A DNA stretch of 64,000 nt from Linepithema humile (taxonomy: Eukaryota > Arthropoda > Insecta > Hymenoptera > Formicidae): contig NC_090131.1 in NCBI RefSeq assembly GCF_040581485.1, positions 18,798,532 through 18,862,531 of the forward strand, written 5' to 3'. Position numbers and translations under genes: made by a program. The notes under the pieces were generated by a model. That model was not told the origin of the DNA and made no database searches. It saw nothing but the letters and a program-made list of their open reading frames with translations. How positions within the stretch are numbered: position 1 is the stretch's first letter; each line of letters starts with the position of its first letter. Shown in pieces: positions 22,001 through 33,810 of the stretch.

Positions 22001-24356
22001 AACTGTGCATAATATTTTGCGTGGCAAATAAATATTCCACAAATCATATTTTTCAATTATTATGCGAGCCTAGAGGCTGATTATGGTGCATCAGTTGTGT
22101 ATGCAGTGGTAATGCCATCCATTGCAAAGCCCCGTAACTATTTGTCATGAGCGCGATAAGAAATTGCTTGGCGATTTTCATGCGCGGCTTACAACGCGTA
22201 TCGGATATCTCGTAGTCTGACCGCTGTCGTAACTTTGCGGCCATTACACGCGACGCGTCCGCACGGCGCTTTAAATAAGCACGGCAGTCCGCGATCCTTC
22301 ATCGCGTGCTGCAGTTACTAAACCACCGGCGACCCGCTTATTTCCCGGGGAGTAGAACGCAAGTACACGGATCGCTCTTCCGGCTGTCCCCGCGAGCTCG
22401 CCCGCGAAGGAACGTATTACGCCGCGGATGTCCCCGATGTAATTCTAATAAACCAAGCTGACGGAACCAGTTCCGTGTGCACGGCGGTTGAAACGGGAAG
22501 AAACGCCGCGTCGGCAATCCGCTCTCGCTAGTCGGCATGCATTAGGATCACCCGCGCTGCGCGGAAGTGACGTATACTAGGGCCGCACTGTGCGACATTG
22601 CAACCGCATGTAGATCCCGTCGGCGGCCCACTGACGGCGGTGTAAAAGCGGTCGTGTGCAGTCGTACGCGATTTAACGCGCGCGTTCTCCCGGCCGACCG
22701 TTCATGCAGTTGACATTTAAATACATTATCATGACAATGCACGCGGGTGCATGTTAAGTTAATATCGTCATACTTTCTCTCCTTCGCCGGCGGCCGTCGA
22801 GGCGAAATGGTAGCCCTTGCTGAGAAAGAGCGAAAGGACGAGGCGGCAGGGTGAGATCTCTCTTACACCGCCCTTCGCTGACGCACTTTTTCTCTCAGAG
22901 CATACATTCGCGACGGTGTACACGCCTCGGGATGGTAATATATCTCGCTTACTGCTGACGACGATTTGTTTCCATCGTGAAAAATCGAACGCGATCTTAG
23001 AGTCCGTTTATATTATTCTCAGACGTCTTCAGATGTAGGATATCAACGCCGCTGTATTGAAATTTTATTTATTTATTGCGATTGCTTTTTTCCACGATTT
23101 TATATCCGTTCTTTTTTTTTAATTATTGCAGACGGCTATGCATACTTTTTAAGATTTGTTTGATCTAAATAGATTATTATTTCCGAATCAGAAGTTAATT
23201 AACGCAGAAAATAAACATTTATTTCTCTATTGTATTGTAGTTTTAACTGAACAGCAAAATATTGTAGGAAAATCTCCGTCTCATCTCTTTTCTTGTCTTA
23301 TATTTATCTACATATCAAATACATTCAGTAGCTAGATATGTATCTCAAATATTTTATGATAGCATAACTCTTGCTTCCGAAGACAATAACATATTATTAT
23401 GCATTGTACTCATTATCTCTATTTAGTCTTCACGATCTTTACTCTTTAATTCACTCCGTACGTCTTGGATTTGTCATCCAGAAAAAGAACCGCGCACAAT
23501 TCTCTTCTGCCGGTCAGCAAAAGAATTCTCGGAATAGTACAACGCCAAAACTGTCTTCACCATTGAGAAGCAGGATAGTCAGGGGATGGGGAGAAGAGAC
23601 GTACAGGGCTAAGAGAAACGTGTATGAGAGTACAAGCGTCTTGTAGCTGGACAAGCTTGAACGTTCGCAGCGGCATGCGTCACAAAGAGACCGCAAACAG
23701 CCGCAGTGAGAGAAGATTTTTAGTGTTGGATGACGAAAGAAAAAGAGGGACGAAGGACAGTAGTAGGTCTGCAGGAATATATTGAGATATTTATTATATT
23801 TACGACCGGTAATAATAATTGCTCGAAATGTGTTTCTGTGCCAAAGGCATTATGTTTGGTAGGCTCTGAGTTGTCCGAAGTTTTACAACTTTTTTTATTC
23901 CACTCGATTATATATGAAACAAAAGAGTTAAATATATATATATTTCACTAAATAAATTTGCGATTTATAGCGTTTGCCGTCGCGTCAGAATTTTTTGCGC
24001 GATAATGCAACCACAGGTCTATAATATTTTTAATGATTTTGATATGACATTAGATTATTTTCAACAAATTCTTTAAAAATAGTTAAACAAAGTATCGTGC
24101 TGAATATTTTTTATTTTATTATAATTTATACATTTTACGTTTCTTTAGAAAGAATTGTCTAACAAATATGAAAATAACAAAATTGACTGCCTATATATGC
24201 TCGACTGAAAACTAAAGTAAATGTTTCCGTGGATGTATTGTTTCCGAGAACATAATATTTTCATGTCACGTCATCGCGAAAGGCGTTTATGGATCGTTGA
24301 CGTAAAAGATGATATTTAGATAGCAGATATATCGGCATTTTACATCGCCGACTTGA
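17078..24356. other. non-coding; mixed composition, CT-rich tracts, no gene recognised
   Basis: 18280-18560, 19540-19770, 20930-21100, 21870-22060 and 23040-24220 are AT-rich. 18590-19500 and 22090-22900 are GC- and CpG-rich. CT microsatellites lie at about 18880-18896 and 19039-19083. Near 19890-19912 a pyrimidine tract ending TTTGCAG looks like a + strand acceptor, and near 19868-19876 the minus strand has a donor-like GTAAGT. They are on opposite strands and do not define an exon. Nothing else is supportable. Confidence 0.55.
19039..19083. repeat. (TC)n microsatellite, about 44 bases
   Basis: The longest perfect dinucleotide run in the window. The 136-codon + strand open frame crossing it reads Ser-Leu repeats and is an artefact. 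Confidence 0.95.
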
Positions 24357-24420
24357 CGACTCCCTGGAGTCGTATAAAACAGCGTGACACGATCGCGTTT
24401 ATTTCACTCCCCGCGTGAGT
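24357..24420 (+). promoter_or_regulatory. candidate TATA promoter next to an inverted repeat
   Basis: CGACTCC (24357-24363) and GGAGTCG (24366-24372) form a perfect 7-bp inverted repeat ending directly at TATAAAA (24373-24379). TTCACTC with its A at 24406 lies 33 bases downstream of the first T, within the usual range for an initiator. CGC|GTGAGT follows at about 24415. A good acceptor-like pyrimidine tract ending TTTTCAG stands at about 24578-24612. Together they could start a small spliced transcript, but no convincing coding frame follows. Chance TATA boxes are common. Confidence 0.25.
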
Positions 24421-26847
24421 ACATTCGTATAATAGTGCTGCTCGTTAGTTAGGATCTTAACAGCGCCGTTTAATAAATACGTTGATCGTAAACTATTTTG
24501 CCTTTCTCTATTTTGAGATCATTAAATATCAACATATTACAAAAGAGCCTCTTCCATTACGACGCTCTAACTGTATTTTCCTCTCTTTTCTCTTTGTTGT
24601 TGCGTTTTCAGTGCGGCATTCATAATAAATCAGTACTTTGTACGCATATAAGATGTTCTAGAAATCATACTTTGAACACCAGTAAATAATATATAAATAC
24701 AATTAAGGTAAAAAATGAACATTTTAACATTTTAAAAATATTTAGATTTCTTTCAGAAATTATAAAATTTATTTTTAGCAATATATATTTTGCAGCGATT
24801 TCTAGGAATTTTTGGTAATTATTTTATAATTCGTTAAACGCATAGGAAATATTATTTCGCATTTTTTAAATTCCCGTATCTTGCGACGCAATTTTTCTGA
24901 AAGACAGAATACAAAGTAACGATTTCGCGCGAGATACGAACCAGGTGTTAAGTCGTGAGAGAGAGAGAGACCATCGCGAGAGACGAAAATTCTGGGCCCA
25001 TTTGGTCGCGCTGTGGCTCCCATGCATCATGCGAAATCTCTCGCGGACGCATCCAGGAAGGCCGTGAGACGGACGGGGTACGTCGGTACCGCGCCTGGGT
25101 CCGGCAGTTTCGTCGTCACTTAAAAAGTTTGAAAAGTAGTTCTCTCCACGTTAGAGAGTTATGCGCGAAATGCACGTACCGCTCTCGGACACTGATAAAC
25201 CGGCGCGAACGCGAGGTGGCTCGCGGCGCTCTCGCACATAAGTTTCGCCTCGCGATTAATGCCCGTGAGGTTGTGCGACGGTACGATTCCGCGACAGACG
25301 GGGCAAATAAATTGCCACGCTTTAATAAAGTTCCGTGTCTTCGCGCGCGTCTTACCCAGTGCGATCTAATCCCGCCTGTGTAGGAATAATCGATGAAAGT
25401 GAAATTATAATTGGATTCGCGATAAATCGCTAATAACAGGTGACATAAAAATGCAAATATTCTACAGTGTTTGCTTCTGTTTTATCTTAATGTAGAGTTC
25501 TTTATGAGCGAATATAGATTTCCTTGAGTAACGAAATATAAATTTCTTTTATGAGAGTGGAACTGTGTTGAATATTATTATCTTTTACATTTAACATATT
25601 TCGTCGACACTAAAAAATATCATAAACTAGCTTCGTCATAAAGAACTTGGTATGATTACTCGAACATATGCCGAGTCTATCGTCTATCGGCGATATGAAA
25701 ACGTTGTGAAGTATCTTCTGACCAATTATACCCAACTTCGGTATCTACACTTTTGCGAATGCGATATCCGCGCTGAGATATTGTCGAAGCATACCGTATA
25801 TTTAAACGCCATACTCGCGATGCTCCCTCTCCCCCATTAACATATTACATTTTCGCGCCGTCTGGCAAATCGCCTTCGATCCCGCGCTCTTTAACTGCCA
25901 AGGCGTCGAAGGCAGCCCTTATATTCCCGGCACCGAGCCGCGCGCACTGCTACGTTGTTATTGTAATAAATACCTGTGTACAACCGCGCGTTAAGCCGCG
26001 CGTCCGCGGACCAAGAGAAGCTGCAATAAAAGTATCAATGCCTCGTACTCTGCCCCGTCGTCTCCTCTTGCCATCAGCCTCTATCGCGCCCATCCTCTCC
26101 ACTTCGGCGCTCTCGAGAGAGAGCGCGTGCATTCTCGCAAGGTCAACGTATAACGCTGTCGTTGCTGCTGCAGCCGTCGCGCCGCATCGGCCGACGGTCC
26201 AAAGCGGGCAATAAAGGGGTACCGCGCGCGCAGCGCAAACTCTGACGCACAAATCAAAAAGTAATGGCTAGTTAGTCGCGCTCGGCGCGTAAACGCACCT
26301 CGTGGATGACCGAGGGCGGATGTTTAACCCTGTAGCCGAGGCCGATTAGCTGACAAATTGAACGCGCCTCCCCTCGTCCAGCTTGCGCAAGCAACAGCGC
26401 GAGGAAGTCGAGAATGTCGATTATCCATAACGGATCAGACCGCGAGCATTTACAAAGTTTCTTAGGTGTAGCTCGGAATTATTATTTCTTAATCGGTGGA
26501 ACTTTCAAGCGTAATGAATACATAATTTACGAAAGAGAAACTATACAATTAATTAGATACAATATGGTAATACTTTGCGCAAAGAAAGAAAACATACATA
26601 ATATTAAAGCTGAAAAATGCATTAAATTTATTATATGCTTGTTTCACGAGAAAATAATATAGTATAAAAAGAATGACTTTTGCATTGCAATTCTCATGAG
26701 ACTTTATGCAGTTTCACGTGCAATGCTAGTTAATATAGATGTACTATTCTATAGTGAATATAATTTTCTTCTGGAAAGTATATAAGAGAGATAAACATAT
26801 CGCGCAAACTTTAACGCTTTACCTTTCCATCGGCGGTCAGAAACGAG
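24421..26847. other. non-coding; no gene recognised
   Basis: 24680-24900 and 25390-25640 are AT-rich. 24950-25380 and 25860-26400 are GC-rich, with a short GA run at 24956-24970. A 142-codon + strand frame at 24955-25383 begins in that GA run and has no domain. The frame at 26414-26662 contains a short peptide resembling a retroelement reverse transcriptase, discussed as a finding but not called as a gene. Confidence 0.55.
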
Positions 26848-26885
26848 TTAATAATCTTTTTCTTTTCTGTTTGTTCCAGGTAAGT
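26848..26885 (+). promoter_or_regulatory. candidate recursive-splice (ratchet) site
   Basis: TTAAT at 26848-26852 fits an insect branch point and lies 28 bases before the acceptor. A pyrimidine-rich tract at 26856-26877 leads to CAG at 26877-26879, followed at once by GTAAGT at 26880-26885. An acceptor abutting a strong donor is the defining signature of ratchet points in long insect introns: the first splice regenerates a donor used for the next. The arrangement is seen directly. Its use in splicing is an inference. Confidence 0.55.
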
Positions 26886-26950
26886 ACAGTCACATGGCAA
26901 CATCTACTGAGTGCATAGAAAGCCCTTCCGTCGTTCCAGGCATTACTCAC
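26880..26950 (+). CDS. candidate 71-nt coding exon beginning with GTAAGT (recursive-splice exon)
   Basis: The segment is bounded by a strong acceptor on the left and CAC|GTAAGTGC on the right (donor at 26951). Two of its three frames contain stops. The third is open throughout: two bases, then 23 codons starting Lys-Tyr-Ser-His and containing ATG at 26894. From that ATG it reads MATSTECIESPSVVPGITH and reaches the donor in phase 0; in the unspliced DNA a stop follows within five codons. The exon could therefore carry the start codon of a protein or continue one from an upstream exon that leaves one base. I do not recognise the peptide. If the GTAAGT at its own start is used, the exon is skipped as a zero-length ratchet. 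Neighbouring exons were not found, which fits very long introns. Confidence 0.4.
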
Positions 26951-29900
26951 GTAAGTGCAATATAAAGATGATGATGAGCGGATGAGATAACAGTACTTAA
27001 AATACCTAACATAATAATACTCCAGTACTAATCGTACGTGATTAGAGTATTATACGTTTTTTTTAAATGTACATTTACACTCGAAAAGGCCTAAGAATAG
27101 TGTGCTGAATTTTCGATAGATAAGATTTCTCATACAAAATATTTTAATATTTTTTTCTTGTAAAATATTCTCATATTCAAACTCGCGTAATGAATTTCAT
27201 AAGTCAATGTCGATTAATCTCGCAAATGAATATTTCTACACCCGCGAATATTGAAATCCTTGATACCGAACGCAAGAACGAGACGCAAGAACGTTAAAAT
27301 TTATTCTCCCAGCATACCCCGAACTCTGTCGAAGCGTGAACACGCGGATTAATGCCGGACGAAGATTCACGCTCCGCCTCGGGCGTTGCGAGCGAGCAGA
27401 TTTTCCTTTCCCTCGTTAGCGCAGCTGATCACGGATGTCAACTATCATCGCCGTATTCACACACCGCTGAACTCGCCTCGATAATATTTTCACAGCGTTT
27501 ATCATACCTGTGTCGCTTCGGTAGCTCCTCGGGCTAACGACTAGGCGCCCCGAAGGCGGAGGTGCAGCAGCCGGTGTGCTGCATCTAACTCAATCGCCAA
27601 GAACGCGGTTAAGAATTCGCCGTAGGAGAGAGAAGAAAAGGCGCACGGAGATACGAGGGGAGGGAAAGGGCAAGTCGAGGGAAGGGGTTAGATACTGTCT
27701 GCGACGCTTTTACGCTTGTTAACCGATCCCTCCATGCGCAAGGGGTAGTCCTATTATCCCCCTGAGGCGCCGTGCTAATTATTTATCGGCTGTGTCTCGA
27801 TCGGTACGAACGACCTCCATGTGACGGGACGACTTCCAGCAGCACGAACGGTCTATGTAGTTGTGGCGTGCAAGACGACCGCGCGAACGTAACACAGTGA
27901 GATCTAATCGTGATAGCTAGTGTATTGGTTAACGTAATTCGTTTCGAAGACAGCCGCAATTGGACGCGTCCGGAAAATAACGAGCACGCTGCCAGAGGAT
28001 GAATTAACCGTCGCACGCAAGCGGCAAATAGGTTAAAGTGGTGTATTTTCGATAAATATAGTTGTGATCATGAGGTCCGGCTTGTCATCTTGCAACTATT
28101 CGAGATACACCACACACACACATGCGCTCGCGATTCTTTAATGAATATCTAACGAGATAATCCACGTATGAATATCCGAATAGGTCGGAAACTAAACTGC
28201 AGCTTTATCACGATTGGATATTTTACGTACTGATATAAGTAAGATATAAGTAGAATATGGTAATCCGTGGCTTTGATTGAATTTCTCGTTCTATGATTTT
28301 AATATCTAATGATGCGAGACAAATTGCAGAGAAATATTAAGTGGAAACGTTTGTTCGCAATATTGAAAATGCATCGAAGAAAAGCTCTTTAATTTTAATT
28401 GAAAATATCTTGACATTTATATCGAAGATCTGGTGTAGAAAAGATCGCTTTCAAATTGCTAAAAAAAAAAAACTATAAATGAAAGTTAGGACGGAGCTCG
28501 GAAATGGTTTACGCAGCATTGAAATGCGATGCACACGGAATGAATTATTTAATCGTGCTTGCAGAAATGTGCCACCAGCCTCACTAGATAAAAATATTTA
28601 CGTAACTGCGAAATCGTGTATTCAATAAATACGCCCATTGCCGCGGCCTCGTAAATACGCATATTACGGCCCGTAAAATCGGATAATCGTTTGTCGATAC
28701 ACAGCGAATGAATACAGCGCGTGATAACGTTTTGTCCGTGGTCAGCAGATTGCCGATTGGTACACGCTGAGCCATCGTTCCTGCCTGCGAAAGATTCGTC
28801 GTTATTTCCGCCGCCGGAATCGAAATCAAAGGTTATATCCCAAATTTTCTACAATAGTTACCGTGTGTGAATCGAACTCTCGCGCATCGATCGATCCCGC
28901 CGCCCGTTGTTCGCGTTCTTGGTTTAATCTCCGCGCCTATACTAACATTTATACTTCGAAAACTGTATTTCACTCTTGCCGTGGTAATTTTATGTGCTGG
29001 TTGTTCCACCTATCTTCGTGGCACGCGGAGAACCGCGGCCACGTCAACCCGCCAAACCAGATATCCAAAGTTTACTGCTGTTCGGTGATAACTCGTAAAT
29101 TGCTGTCCGTAGGAAACGGTTATAAGCGATAGCACAAAGCCGTAATCTGCACTCAATCGTTCTCCGTAAAGTCGCGAGTAAACACCATCGCCGATTTCGC
29201 CAGTCGTGCGTGGAGCCGCTGGTATTAATAATGAAATCGCCTTTATTCGCCAATAACCGCTCATACAATAACTACAATAATTTTTCTAGAGAATAAATGA
29301 GGAAACTTTTAATTGTAAATATAAAAACATTTCAACAACAACAACAATGTAAATCCAAATTGTATTTAAACAAAGTCAAGTTAATACGGCTTAATAATGA
29401 TTATTAGTTTATCAGTTCAATTGTTAAATATCCAAAGATAATATTTGCAAGGAATAAATATGTAACAAATTAATTTTGGAGATGTGTTTATTTTAGGTTG
29501 TTATAGAATTGATTCGATTTTACAGTCGACAGTATTGGCATATGAAAATTATTTTGCGGCATTCAAGGAGGCTATTTATTCGTCGAATTAATCGCGCGCG
29601 AATGGTAAATAGGTCCGTTGTGGAAATTTTGCGAAAAAACGAAATAAAGCTGACACGGAAATAATTAAACGATGGAATTGGCGAGTTACCGGATTCGATT
29701 TGATGAAAAAATATGATATATTGCTTTATCTCGTTTCTACTCATCGTGTTTCGTTTGCGCATTTGTATTTATTTTTGAAAGTCGTATGAATTGGAGAAAG
29801 AGGACGATTTTTAATGAAATTTTTGAAGTAATTTTTTCGTACAATTTTCATGGTTTTTACGTACCATTAATCAATTATGACAGACTAATTTGTTGTATCT

Positions 29901-30606
29901 TTTTATTATTAATTAGAAGTTCAATATAAAAAAGAATTATTTTTTATTTACGCAATATTTTAACGATTCGCATAACTTACGGTTGTCGGAAATGTGATAT
30001 GTGCGTTATCGTACAAGTTTTTGCTGCATAGTTTCTAACTATCCAAAAAATTTGGATGCAATACTGGAATCTAAAATCTGGATAACAGTGCTAATCAAAT
30101 TAACTGTAGCAGAAGTTATATATTTATCATGTAACGAATGCGAAAAAAAAGTAAAATATTTTAATTACGCATAAATTTTATATACGAACCTAATCATTAA
30201 TTTAAAAAAGAAATAATAAAATCAATATTATTGGAGTGAATGATTATTGCTTTTCAAACTTGTCTATTCATTACGTTTGTTTAACAAACGACCGATGCGT
30301 TATCACCGGAGAATACCTACGCGTAGTCACGTATCGCACTCGTTGCCGAAGCTCGGTGATTGAATACGTAATCGACCAGCACGCGAGACACTTGACCCGG
30401 TTTATCAGCGTCGCCGACTAATGACTCGGCTGAATTCAACTCGTCCTCGTCGTTCGCCAATCATCCCCGGCAAACCGACCGATCCCTGATATCGTCGGCT
30501 TGGCACGAGGACGCACATATAAACGATGCGTATGTATTCACCCGTTTCGTACCTGAACATTCCCAGGGGGTTGTTGCTGGTCGCGCATAGCGCATAAATT
30601 TTCAGA

Positions 30607-30626
30607 GGCGCATGCATGCATGCGCC
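30607..30626. other. 20-bp perfect palindrome
   Basis: GGCGCATGCATGCATGCGCC is its own reverse complement. It is GC-rich at the outer ends with a GCAT repeat core, so it could extrude as a cruciform or bind a dimeric protein. No partner feature is visible. Confidence 0.85.
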
Positions 30627-31722
30627 GAGACGTTCCTTAACGACGGAAATATATATCGAGTCGATTTCGCGCATAGGAATCCGACGAGCGCCGCCGACCG
30701 ATGCGAGGCGATCGGAACGCGTGCGTGCAAATGAAGGCGAGGTCGGATAAAATGAACCGGGAAAGGCTGCTGGTACTCGAGATCGATTGAACTCTTCTCA
30801 AGAGTAGCACGATGTTATGCAGTAATTTTTTTACTTTAATGGTATGACGATCTTCGCAAAAATTGCAATACAAATAATTCTTCCGTTTCGCATCAAGTTT
30901 ACTTTCGCAAAGTATATTTATTCTTCTACAGTGTACAAATTATGAAAATACCGATCTTTTTTTTTTTTTCAAAGAAGCACACGAATACTCTAATACGAGC
31001 GTCTCATTAAGTTGCGGCGCGCAGTGCAAATTGTTTTCATTTACATACGGCCATCCAATTAACGAGCAAATTTGCTTTGAGAAAAATAGACTACGAGCCA
31101 CGCGGACCGGACTGAATAGCGAAAAATAGCGGGAGATCGCGTGCACGCGGTATCAAGCTGGGATAGTTGCATCATATAGTCAAACCGTCGTAGCTACGCG
31201 CTATACGCGACTGTTTACGGAGGAATTTTCCGGCGGACGACGCGCGCATACCGTATCGAATAATTTCGTGCGTTCCGGGAATATCTCGGCTGACGAACTC
31301 CACGTCTGACGAACTGACAATAACAGAGCGCGGCGCGCTGTCGCAATTTGCACCTGCCGAGTCTCGGTAGCTTTCAATAATTCGTACGCTCGGCGTCACC
31401 GCAGCCGCAATAGTCGCGCCACTCTTCAGTGATCGTCATTACGCTAATTAGTCACGATGACTTTCGCAGAGACCGCGGCGGGAGTTATCCGATTCAATTG
31501 GAACGTGCGCAGTCGACGAATCCTCTTCTCTCTCGCCTTCACCGCTACACGGTGCATTCACTTTCGCGAGTGACGCATCTTTCACGCGAAAGGACGCAAA
31601 AAGAAACCAATGTTTGTTCCTTTATGGTATATGCACGCTCTTCGACTGTTGCATCGTCAAAGTGAAGTTCGCAATAAAAAAATGGTGTCTCGATCTCTCG
31701 CGTTATTTTTGTGGGCTTTTCC

Positions 31723-31742
31723 AAAAAAAAAAAAAAAAAAAA
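31723..31742. repeat. A20 homopolymer
   Basis: Twenty consecutive A residues. No retroposon body or target-site duplication was recognised beside it, so I do not call a processed insertion. Confidence 0.9.
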
Positions 31743-33791
31743 TTCGCGTACGACTTTGTTTTGCGATGGAAATTGAATTTGAGCTGCCTTTTTCGCAGCT
31801 CGGCATAAAGGCACAGTTTTTTGCTTTTCAAATTCCTAGCCTTGTGGCGGCATTGCAGACGCATTAGCCTCTGATTTCTATAGATTTGAAACCGTTTTTC
31901 GCAACGACTGCCTGACGCAGTCTCTATCTGAAGTAAGAGAAACCGCAATGTGTATACCGAATGCATTTCAACGCAGAGATTTCTTTCGCCGACGTGAAAC
32001 GAAAAACAGTAACGAATGTAGCAGCCAGCGCGGTACAGGCTTCTTTGTCTCGCCGAACAGCAACGCAAATCTAAATCAAAGCTCGCGTGCAATGTGAAAA
32101 AATATCTGCAAAGGATGTTCCGCGGCTCTCAGCGCAACGCGTGCGTATGCACGTCGATGCAATCGTCGCGAGGGGAGTTACCTCAGTGTGGGGTTGCAAC
32201 CCGGCCGCACAGATGGTGCTACCGGTGTCACGTGATAGGGATTCCACGGCTTCTGAACTACTTTACAAGGAAAAGCTCAAAGCAAAGCGCGACTTTTCCG
32301 ACGTTCGTTAAGAGAACGCAATTTTCGCAGGTTGCCATGTATCGTGCCATGCGAGCAAGTTTTGCAGTTACATGCAAATGCGGGGTATAATAACATCGCG
32401 TAATGTTCGCGGAAATTTAAATTTTACTATTACATTATACCGTCACGTTATTAGGATGAAATATAAAACATTTCGCATATATTTCTGAAATCTCGTTTAA
32501 AATCTGCGCAGTGATAAGACGAAAGAGCATTTTGACTTAACGATATCGTGCTATTATTTCCCCGCGGCTATTATTTCCATCATTCTTATCATTGCAATCG
32601 TCATTGCGGAATGTTACCAGAAGGAAAAGGTGGAGGCGACAGAAGCAGAGAGCTTTAATAAATTGCACAGCTACTACGAAGTTCCGTTGCACTGACGACA
32701 CATACTCACATGCACTCGAGCACCGCACGGAAAAGCATCGACTTTGCGTTCCGTTTTACATAATACCGCGTGCGTAGCGCGAGAAACGCGACGGAGACGC
32801 ATCGCCCGTCACCCTTTTCCTTTTGTACGCGGCGAGAGAGCACTTTTTCTCTTCCATCCAACTCGTTACAATTAGGCATAATTACGCCGAGTACGTCGTA
32901 TGTAGGTATGTAAGAGTTACGCATCACGGAGATGGCGTAAATGCAGGCCGTAGTGAATTAAGATCCCCGCTTATTCGCGATGATTACTTCACCTGTTAAG
33001 GAGACATCTCGTTTCTCACTTTTCATCCGGTGATTTATCTTGAAATAGGAACTTTAGGAATATAGTTATATACATTGGACATGCCGTTTCTGCTAATTTC
33101 ACGCTCTAATTAAAAAATTTTTATTCATATTTATTGCTGAATGTAAAACGTAAGAAAGGAGAAGAATATTCATTTTTGAATTTAAAAGTTTAAATATTAA
33201 TATAAAAAATTATATTAAGTACGGAAATTAAATCTGGAATGTTTTCGAACAAGAAAGAGGTGATTTAAAATGTCTGTTTGTTCATAAAAAAATTCATTGC
33301 TTAATATTGGACCGTTAATTCAACAATGTAAGCCCATGACTATTTTTCTTGGAAAATCGTACTTTTTTATGTCCTGACACTACCATTTCGATGCTTCCAC
33401 TTATGGTAGCTAAAACTGTACGTATGTTAAGCTTCGCGAATTTACAAAGCTTTTGGAGAACGTTGGTGTTAACGCTTTCATAACGCATCCTCCACGAGCT
33501 TTCTCTCCTCAGAATACGCCAATGCGGTGAATTCGCAAAGGCCCGCTCTCGCGATGAAGTGCATTCGCAGCAGTCAGTGAGGGTAGCACATGAAAAGGGG
33601 TGGATCGTTGGTGAAAAGAGGGGAAAAAAAACGAGAACGCGAAACGCGCCTTCGGTTGCATGCGTGCGGGCTGCAGATTATTATAATAAAAGTCTCTTTC
33701 TCTCGACGTTGTTCGCTCGTTCTAGCGCTACTCGCTTTGTCTAGATGATGTGCGCGCGTTGCATCTCTATTTGCATTCGTCGCGCCAACCT

Positions 33792-33810
33792 GAAACCGGA
33801 CGCCGGTTTC
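33792..33810. other. 8-bp inverted repeat with 3-nt loop
   Basis: GAAACCGG and CCGGTTTC flank ACG. A compact GC-containing stem, possibly a chance palindrome. Confidence 0.75.

Noticed and set aside
24955..25383. 142-codon + strand open frame
   Set aside because: Starts in a GA microsatellite and reads Arg-rich through CpG-rich DNA. No domain.
28855..28895. tRNA-like T-loop (GTTCGATTC on the minus strand)
   Set aside because: No A-box, acceptor stem or anticodon arm can be built around it.
31700..31742. A20 tract as the tail of a retroposon
   Set aside because: No element body or target-site duplication recognised beside it.
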